DNA of 33,281 nt, taken from Pseudomonadota bacterium. Its GTDB lineage: Bacteria > Pseudomonadota > Gammaproteobacteria > JAKBBU01. The notes under the pieces were generated by a model, which made no database searches, was not told the origin of the DNA, and worked only from the letters and a program-made list of their open reading frames with translations. Each line of letters starts with the position of its first letter. Position 1 is the stretch's first letter. The position numbers and the translations under genes are program-made. Shown piece by piece: positions 27,375 through 33,281 of this stretch. Where the stretch lies: the NCBI GenBank assembly GCA_021808365.1, contig JAKBBU010000021.1, positions 1-33,281 on the forward strand, given 5' to 3'.

Positions 27375-27455
27375 ATTGCTCATACTCTTGCTGAATTGGA
27401 AAAACAATTGGGATTGGAAGATACAAAATTTATAAATAAAAAGAAAAAGCGATAA
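27375..27455 (+). pseudogene. Possible 26-codon gene remnant
   Basis: This frame reads 26 codons (AELEKQLGLEDTKF then a Lys-rich end) with natural-looking composition, directly after an in-frame TAA and with no start codon. It resembles the C-terminal end of a lost gene. Family unknown; chance cannot be excluded. Confidence 0.2.
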
Positions 27456-27471
27456 AACTCTAAATTGTTCC

Positions 27472-27495
27472 TATCGAAAAGAATATCGAAAAGAA
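27472..27495. repeat. 12-base tandem direct repeat upstream of the MATE-like gene
   Basis: TATCGAAAAGAA occurs twice head to tail, 80 bases before the start codon. Tandem sites of this size often bind a response regulator dimer, but no known box is recognised. Confidence 0.5.
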
Positions 27496-27575
27496 TAGGT
27501 TGCAAATAGCAGCTTGGGCGATTAGTCTATAAACCGTTTACTCTGATTAATCTTTTATTCTAACAAGGAGCAATT

Positions 27576-29570
27576 ATGAAAGAAGCCAACCCACAAGAGA
27601 ACAAAATCGAATCGCAAAAGGAAAAAGATAAACAACCTCTCACTCGCCTTGGGGCCGCTAAGCAAGTTACAGTTGATGCAGCAACCATGATCGCTGCCTA
27701 TACACTCAGCGCTACTGTGGTTTTTGTTCTCTTTTTATTGAGTCTTCTCAGTACAAATGAAGAGGAGAAGGCTGGGGCTTCTTTAGCCTCAGTGATTATG
27801 AATTTAGTGATGGTGCTGGGTGTTGCTCTTCTTTTGGCAATTGCTGCTAGAGTCGCTCACTATGAAGGGAAAATCAAACTCCTAAGGGAAGCTGCTCCTA
27901 AAAAAGAAATAGAACTCGAAAATATTCATAAGATAAAGGAGGATAGTTCTCCTGAGCTCGAAGACGACAACTTCAGTGATGAGATGCTAGAGGAGGGTTT
28001 TCTCATGCTCGAAGAAAATAAGTCGGGAGAGGAGATACTAATTGAGAGTTTTCATACACGCGAAAATGATAGTGTGATTGTTGTTTCTGAGATCGGAAAT
28101 AACAATAATAAAAAAGATCCTTTTACCGAAGAAGAATATAGAGATTTGGTGACTTCTATCTTTAGAGGAGGGCTCTACAAGATCCCGCCACTGGCAACCC
28201 TGATGATGGCAATATTTTACTATTCAGAAGAGATCTTGGTGGTGCTTAACCAAAATAAAGAGGCTGCTCAATATGCTTCAGAGTATTTAAGAGTTTATGC
28301 ACTTGCTGTTATTGGGATCCTTCTACGGGTCACTCAGGAGCAAACGCTTTTTGGGCTTGGGCATGGAAAATTCGTGATGTTCGTTGCACCGATTGACTTT
28401 TTTCTATGTTCATTATTGGCGGTCTGGCTTGGTTTTGGTGGTCTGGGTATGCCTCGCTTGGGACCAACAGGCGTTGCAATCGCCTATGATATAGAAAGTT
28501 ATTTGACCTCCTTCTTTTACTTTCTTCGCCTGATGCTCAGTAAAAGTCTTCAAGAGTATACATTTTTCAATTTTTTTAAGCACGTTAGAGGTGCTCGGGA
28601 TGAGTTTTTGGAAACGTTCAAACGCGGTGCTGGAATTCTATTTGCACTGTTTAATCAGCTCGCTCTGACGATTGCAACTACTTTATGTTCAGGCCTTTTA
28701 AATAATCTAGACCAAGCAACTGCCTGGGGTGCCGTGCTGACACTCCTTTCTTTTTTCCTTATTATCACAACCGCCTATGGACAAGCTTGTGCGATGAAGG
28801 TTGATGGAAACATCGGAAATTATGAGGTGGCCAGTCGACTGGGGATATGGGGGTGGATTGCTTCGCAATTGATTGTTACACCTCCCTTGTTAGCGGTCAC
28901 ATTTTTTCCACAAATTGTAAGCACCTTATTGCGTTTAGATGAAGCAGCAAGTGAAATATTCAAAACGCTGATCCCCATTATTTCTGTGGGTCTGTTTGCT
29001 AGCAATATATTTTTCAATCTCATTCAACAGTTAAGACCATTAGGGCGGGATTGGGTTTCAACATTACTGCCTTTTTTAATGACGGTCTTTGGGGTGCCTG
29101 CTGCCTGGTTTTTGGGAGTGAAGACACCTTCGTTCCTCAGTGCGATTGCGGGTGATTTGGGTATTGGAATTGCCTATACAGGGGTGACCATTGCTGCAGC
29201 GGGCGCTGCGTTTTGGGACTGGAAGACCCATATTAAACCTGAGCAAATTCAAGCAAAACATGAGGAAAAGCTTAAAGCAGAAAATGAGGCAAAGCTTAAA
29301 GCAAGCAATGAATTTAATTTGCCACAGCAATCATCGTATTGCTGGCCATTAAATTGGTGCCCTAATACGTTTAAACCAAGTTCTGAAAATCAGCAGCTTC
29401 TTCCAACCAATAAAACTCATGCGTCAAAGCAGTCATCGAGTTGGTTTCTAAGTTGGTGCTGCACATTGGCGTCATTGAGCTCGTTGCCAAGTTTCTGCTA
29501 TACATTTGTATTTGGGAAAAAGCAGGAAGAGGATCACTTTGATCATACACAGGGTTATGGATTAAACTGA
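27576..29570 (+). CDS. Atypical MATE-family membrane protein (664 aa)
   Basis: The protein shares the MATE exporter pattern around residues 195-565: SEEILVVLNQNKEAAQYASEYLRVYALAV with TQEQTLFGLGHGKF, and the mirrored second half with GILFALFNQLALTIAT and ATAWGAVLTLLSFF. It departs from normal MATE proteins (about 450 residues, 12 segments) at both ends. Residues 1-100 hold only two hydrophobic segments, a charged and mostly acidic linker (about 100-190) separates them from the core, and a 100-residue C-terminal extension has a KLKA-NE repeat and a Cys/Trp/Ser-rich stretch. AAGGAG lies six bases before the ATG. Drug or cation export is the family role; substrate is unknown. It is convergent with the histidine kinase. 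Confidence 0.75.
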   Translation: MKEANPQENKIESQKEKDKQPLTRLGAAKQVTVDAATMIAAYTLSATVVFVLFLLSLLSTNEEEKAGASLASVIMNLVMVLGVALLLAIAARVAHYEGKIKLLREAAPKKEIELENIHKIKEDSSPELEDDNFSDEMLEEGFLMLEENKSGEEILIESFHTRENDSVIVVSEIGNNNNKKDPFTEEEYRDLVTSIFRGGLYKIPPLATLMMAIFYYSEEILVVLNQNKEAAQYASEYLRVYALAVIGILLRVTQEQTLFGLGHGKFVMFVAPIDFFLCSLLAVWLGFGGLGMPRLGPTGVAIAYDIESYLTSFFYFLRLMLSKSLQEYTFFNFFKHVRGARDEFLETFKRGAGILFALFNQLALTIATTLCSGLLNNLDQATAWGAVLTLLSFFLIITTAYGQACAMKVDGNIGNYEVASRLGIWGWIASQLIVTPPLLAVTFFPQIVSTLLRLDEAASEIFKTLIPIISVGLFASNIFFNLIQQLRPLGRDWVSTLLPFLMTVFGVPAAWFLGVKTPSFLSAIAGDLGIGIAYTGVTIAAAGAAFWDWKTHIKPEQIQAKHEEKLKAENEAKLKASNEFNLPQQSSYCWPLNWCPNTFKPSSENQQLLPTNKTHASKQSSSWFLSWCCTLASLSSLPSFCYTFVFGKKQEEDHFDHTQGYGLN

Positions 29571-29576
29571 AAAATT

Positions 29577-29606
29577 GTTGGGTTACGCGCATTGCGCTAA
29601 CCCAAC
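29577..29606. repeat. GTTGGGTTA palindrome between convergent genes (copy D)
   Basis: GTTGGGTTACGCG and GCGCTAACCCAAC pair around a CATT loop, seven bases after the MATE-like stop and 17 before the kinase stop. An A-run on its left becomes a T-run for the minus strand, so it may terminate the kinase transcript. The arms match 26061-26089. Confidence 0.7.
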
Positions 29607-29623
29607 CTACTTCTGAGGCAAAC

Positions 29624-31975
29624 TCAAGCTTCAAGCTTCAAAAATCCCTGTCGCACGGCCTCTATTTCTACCAACATCTGCTCATAAAGCGCAGGTAAAG
29701 CTTCTGTTTTATGAGTACGAACATAATCCTCAAGTCGTTCACAGGATTCCTTCAAGCGAGGTGTGCCACAGTAACAAGCGCCCCCTTTCATTTTATGCGC
29801 CCAATCAGAAACAGCTGTCCAATCCTGGGCATCATGTGCTTTTTTAAGTGCTGCTAATTCTTCATCAAAACTATCCACCAACATCGTCAACATCTCAAGT
29901 GCCAATTCTTTACGGCCACCGAGTAATTGTGCACCTAATTTAAGATCAAGGACAGGACCTTCCAAAGTCAACAAGACTTGAGCTGCATTAGTCGCCGCTG
30001 CTGTAGGTACTTCTTTTTCTTGTTCAACCTTCAATGCACGCTCAGGAATAAAGGCATTCAATAAATCTAACGCCTTATTCTTGCTTAAGGGTTTAGAAAG
30101 CACTGCATCCATACCTGCAGCAATACAACGTTGTTTATTCTCACTGTCAATGTGTGCCGTCAATGCTAAAATTGGGATATGTTTTTCAGAGGACCACTCT
30201 TTCAAACGCATCTCTCTAGCCACGCGGCAACCATCTATATCGGGTAAACCGACATCCATGAAGATGAGATCATAGATTTGCTCACTTGTTTTTTGTAGCG
30301 CTTCTTGACCATTTGTTGCAATATCAACGGTACAATTTAGACTTTCAAGAATACTTTTTGCGACTTGTGCAGCAATATGTTGATCTTCAACAATCAATAT
30401 CGATGTTTTACCATCTACAACTCCATAGGGTTGTTCTGATTTTCGTAATGTTGTGCCTGCCGTTATTTCTTCGCGACGTGGTGTTGGTTCTGCACCATAG
30501 CTATCCTCTAATAGAGCTGCTTTTAATTGGAATAAACAGGTAAATAAGGATCCTTCCTTCGGTTTGCTCTCCACATAGATTTCAGCACCCAGATCATCGA
30601 TAAATTGTTTTACGACGGACAAGCCTAAGCCCATTCCCTTATAAACCCCTTCATAAGAGGGCGTTAATCGTTTGAAACGAGCAAAAATATTGTCTTGTTG
30701 TTCAGGAGAAATGCCGATCCCTGTATCTTTCATCGTGATCTTGATGACTAAATCACGCTCATTTTTTTTAGCCAAGTGAGCACCCACAACCACAGAACCT
30801 TTGTCTGTAAAATTCAAAGCATTGGTGAGTAATTCCAACACAATCCGATGGATCCGCTTTGAATCACCCACCAAATACATGGGAATATCTTCATCATAAT
30901 CTAAGGTTAGATCGATTTTCTTTAAGCGCGCTTTGGCTTGCATCAGATGGATCACATCTTCTAATTTTTCTTCTAAATTAAACTTCTTTCTAAAGAGAGG
31001 AATTTCACCTGTCGTCATGCGAATGGTTTCTAAAATTTCATTTAAAAATTCCATCAACGATTGGCTTGATGCAACAAGATTATCTGCATATTCTTTAATT
31101 CGCATATCTGAAGTTTCATCACGGATAATTTGCGCAAACCCCACAATTCCTGTTAAGGGGGTGCGAACATCATGACGCATATTTTCCAAGAATTCAGTTT
31201 TTGCCTGATTTGCCGCCTCAGCTTCTTCCTTCGCAACACGTAGAGCTTCTTCGGCTTTTTTACGATCGGTGATGTCGAAGGAGGTTCCTACGGTTCCGAT
31301 GATTTCGCCCTTGGCATTACGAAGAGGGGATTTTACGACGAGGAAAGTGTGGATTGTTCCATCGGGTTGTACAACAACTTCTTCTTTTTTTTCAGGTTTT
31401 CCAGAATGAATAATTTCATGATCATGTTTTACTAATTCATTAGCAGATGCAGCCCAGGGTAGTTCGTAGTCGGTTTTACCAATAAGAAAATTTTTTTCAA
31501 GATTTAACATTTTTGTTAAATTTTCATTACAACCGCGATAAACTCCATTAATATCTTTCCACCAATAATTTCCAGGAACAGTTTCTTGTATACAATTGAA
31601 TAAACGCCCAAGATCCCCCAATTCATTTTCTAGTATTGATTTTTTCCCAATCAATAAAATTTCCGGGTGGTCGCTGCGAACTACCTTCCATTGAATAAGC
31701 GGGTCGTTATTTAAAGTTCTATCACTGCTGCATTCGTGAAGGAATGATTTTTTAGAAGAGAGGGCTTCGTTACAAGCAGAGAGGAGGTCGGGTTTTGCTC
31801 CTTTGCTCTCCAGCCAATCTTTCAAGTTAGCCGATTGAAGTGTTGAGGATTCGACAGAAAAATAGTTTTGTGCTGCTTGATTTAGCCGCAAGAGTTGACC
31901 CTCTGCATTAGCAAAAATGACCAACTCACTGAGCTGATCGCTAAATTGTGCGAGAGCTAATAAAATCTTATCCAT
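29624..31975 (-). CDS. Hybrid sensor histidine kinase (PAS-PAS-HisKA-HATPase-REC-HPt)
   Basis: From the ATG at 31975 (GAGGAA six bases upstream) the 783-residue protein has the ArcB-like multistep phosphorelay layout. There are two PAS-like sensor regions (about 10-110 and 125-238), a short coiled linker, and HisKA with phospho-His268 in MRHDVRTPL. The ATPase domain has DTGIGI and GMGLGLSVVKQF. The receiver has its acidic pocket, DVGLPDIDG and the conserved Lys, and a C-terminal HPt domain has HKMKGG. No membrane segment is visible, so it is probably cytosolic and may sense redox state or a small ligand through PAS. No response regulator is adjacent, so its output partner lies elsewhere. Confidence 0.93.
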   Translation of the reverse strand: MDKILLALAQFSDQLSELVIFANAEGQLLRLNQAAQNYFSVESSTLQSANLKDWLESKGAKPDLLSACNEALSSKKSFLHECSSDRTLNNDPLIQWKVVRSDHPEILLIGKKSILENELGDLGRLFNCIQETVPGNYWWKDINGVYRGCNENLTKMLNLEKNFLIGKTDYELPWAASANELVKHDHEIIHSGKPEKKEEVVVQPDGTIHTFLVVKSPLRNAKGEIIGTVGTSFDITDRKKAEEALRVAKEEAEAANQAKTEFLENMRHDVRTPLTGIVGFAQIIRDETSDMRIKEYADNLVASSQSLMEFLNEILETIRMTTGEIPLFRKKFNLEEKLEDVIHLMQAKARLKKIDLTLDYDEDIPMYLVGDSKRIHRIVLELLTNALNFTDKGSVVVGAHLAKKNERDLVIKITMKDTGIGISPEQQDNIFARFKRLTPSYEGVYKGMGLGLSVVKQFIDDLGAEIYVESKPKEGSLFTCLFQLKAALLEDSYGAEPTPRREEITAGTTLRKSEQPYGVVDGKTSILIVEDQHIAAQVAKSILESLNCTVDIATNGQEALQKTSEQIYDLIFMDVGLPDIDGCRVAREMRLKEWSSEKHIPILALTAHIDSENKQRCIAAGMDAVLSKPLSKNKALDLLNAFIPERALKVEQEKEVPTAAATNAAQVLLTLEGPVLDLKLGAQLLGGRKELALEMLTMLVDSFDEELAALKKAHDAQDWTAVSDWAHKMKGGACYCGTPRLKESCERLEDYVRTHKTEALPALYEQMLVEIEAVRQGFLKLEA

Positions 31976-32118
31976 GAAAGCTTCCTCGGAGGGATTCAAA
32001 CGATCAATCTTAACGATTCTTTGGGGTAAAATCAAACTAGGAAGATTGCCAGATTCAGTTACTTTAGAAGGTTAGTTCAACAGAGGAACATTTTTTAGTG
32101 TGGAAAAATTTAAAGTAT

Positions 32119-32179
32119 CCGTTCACGGTATGCTGATATTCTACTTCAGCATATCTGACGTTCACTATACCGTGAACGG
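32119..32179. repeat. Compound palindrome with CCGTTCACGGTAT ends
   Basis: CCGTTCACGGTAT (32119-32131) and ATACCGTGAACGG (32167-32179) are a perfect 13-bp inverted repeat. Inside, TATGCTGA/TCAGCATA pair as one hairpin, and CGTTCAC/GTGAACG can form an alternative one on the right. The right part contains the 16-base string shared with 9666-9681. It lies between the NRPS stop and the kinase start, both on the minus strand. Confidence 0.75.
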
Positions 32180-32209
32180 TCACAATTTAAATCTTACCAA
32201 TTGTTTGGA

Positions 32210-33281
32210 TCAATGAACGATCTTCTGATCTATCTGTTTTGCAGTAATATTTTTATCCTTGCAATGCTGAATCAAATGCTTCAGGCAATCTAAGTAAGTT
32301 TCTCCCCAGGCGATCATGCTTTCTTGATTGTTATGAACTTTATTATAAGTCAAGAACAGCCTGAATTGTCCTTCCTTAATACAAGAAAGCAATAAGAGAT
32401 CCTCGGTCGTATGGCTTTTTCCATCAATACCTCCCTCAAGATCAAGATTCATGAAACGCCACTTGGGCGTCATTTCAAAGTCTAAATTCCACTGCCCCAT
32501 ATAATTAAAGTTAATTCGAGGTTCCTTGGCTTTTCGCAAGTAAGCGGTTTTAGGATCATCAGGCGTTAAATATTTAAGTAGGCCGTAGCCAACGCCACGG
32601 TGAGGAATGGCCTGAAGTTGGGCCTTGATACATGGAATTAAATATTCAGGATCGCGCTCTGCAAATTCCAAGTAAACGGGTGCGATGCTCGTAAACCACC
32701 CCACAGTTCGTGAAAAATCAGAATCTTCTGCAATGAAAGATTCTCGTCCATGCCGATCAAGGAGCAAGGCTAATTCTTGTTCTCCTTGCAATTGCTGAAA
32801 GAGGCCTGCAAGGGCGGCTAATAGAATATCGTTGATTTCGGTATTATAAGCCGTGTGGATCTCATGCAATAAGGCATTTGTTTCTTCTTGATCGAGAGAA
32901 AAACACAGTGTTTTGCAATTTTCAAACCGATCATACTCTGAATCTTTTTCCATGAATGAACAAGTGCCTGTCATCATCAGGACAGAGTTCCAATATTCAA
33001 GTTCTTCCCAGAGTGCAGGTTGTTTTAGAGTGGCCTGAAGTTTTTCAATCCAAGCCTGGTAAGAAACCGTTTGAGTAATTTTCGGTTCTTCCTGTTGAAC
33101 ATAGGCGTGGTAAAGTTTTGATAAATCTTCCAAGATGATACGCCAAGAGATGCCGTCGATAGCAAGATGATGAACAGCAATATAAAAATAATAGGTATTT
33201 GAAGAAGATTGATGAAATAAAAGTGCTTGGGTCAGTAGACCTATTTTAATTTATCACCCATCCAACAATGGTTTTTTGAGT
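32210..33281 (-). pseudogene. NRPS epimerization domain, C-terminal end, apparently frameshifted; continues past the window
   Basis: The frame encodes the last part of a non-ribosomal peptide synthetase. The motifs identify an epimerization (E) domain, which converts an L- to a D-aminoacyl group: HHLAIDGISWRIILEDL (catalytic His region), NDILLAALA, DRHGRE, RTVGWFTSIAPVYLE, GVGYGLLKYL and FNYMGQW. The HHxxxDG motif lies upstream of the first ATG, so the gene does not begin at 33133. Further upstream two stops in a row (TGA TAA, around 33251-33256) close this frame. One extra base in the T-run at 33244-33247 would join it to an open frame reaching the window end. The protein ends after the E domain with no thioesterase. 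Confidence 0.8.

Noticed and set aside
32210-33133. Complete 307-residue condensation protein starting at 33133
   Set aside because: The conserved HHLAIDGISW motif lies upstream of that ATG, so the start is internal to a longer NRPS frame.

Overview
The window looks like chromosome from a gammaproteobacterium, probably an intracellular or amoeba-associated lineage near Legionellales (Coxiella/Legionella-like). This placement is inferred from gene content and style: a PPi-dependent phosphofructokinase, a ProP-type MFS symporter, a monofunctional RelA next to RlmD, HflKC-PurA order, a fabD-fabG-acpP-fabF-pabC block, moderate GC, many small palindromic intergenic repeats, and a PmrA-box-like promoter in front of an orphan gene. 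No 16S rRNA or other decisive marker is present.

Layout. 1-1000: two small orphan genes; the minus-strand one (302-745) has a clear ribosome site and a tandem CTTAAT promoter. 1058-2927 (minus): PPi-phosphofructokinase and a RelE/ParE-type toxin with ribbon-helix-helix antitoxin, whose promoter sits inside a large palindrome. 3016-6976: tRNA-Ser(TGA), then grpE, dnaK and dnaJ, with one sigma-32-type promoter before grpE and a second before dnaK. 7263-9254: a MazEF-like toxin pair with its own palindromic operator, then an MFS symporter. 9251-13498 (minus): grxD, relA and rlmD, with a 144-base inverted-repeat element between rlmD and relA. 13547-18949 (plus): dps, tsaB, hflK-hflC-purA and gmhB, with a perfect 28-bp hairpin between purA and gmhB. 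19082-26060: tRNA-Leu(CAG), fatty-acid synthesis genes fabD-fabG-acpP-fabF, pabC and gyrB. 26116-27278: a host-attachment-family protein divergent from tusB and a two-cysteine tusE/dsrC-like gene. 27576-33281: an atypical MATE-like membrane protein, an ArcB-style hybrid histidine kinase, and the end of a non-ribosomal peptide synthetase (epimerization domain) with an apparent frameshift.

Most of the window is conserved housekeeping: protein folding, stringent response, tRNA t6A modification, membrane quality control, purine synthesis, heptose synthesis, fatty acids and DNA gyrase. The unusual content is at the two ends and between genes. At least two hairpin elements (6994-7057 and 22617-22685) are copies of one family in which every difference in the core stem is matched by a compensating change in the other arm. 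Other palindromes abut the stop codons of gyrB and the MATE/kinase pair, and a 16-base sequence is shared exactly by two distant intergenic regions. I see no CRISPR array, intact insertion sequence, prophage or rRNA. I do not see one clearly new multi-gene system; the best leads are the possible PmrA-controlled orphan gene, the covarying hairpin family, the inverted-repeat element before relA, and the atypical MATE-like protein.
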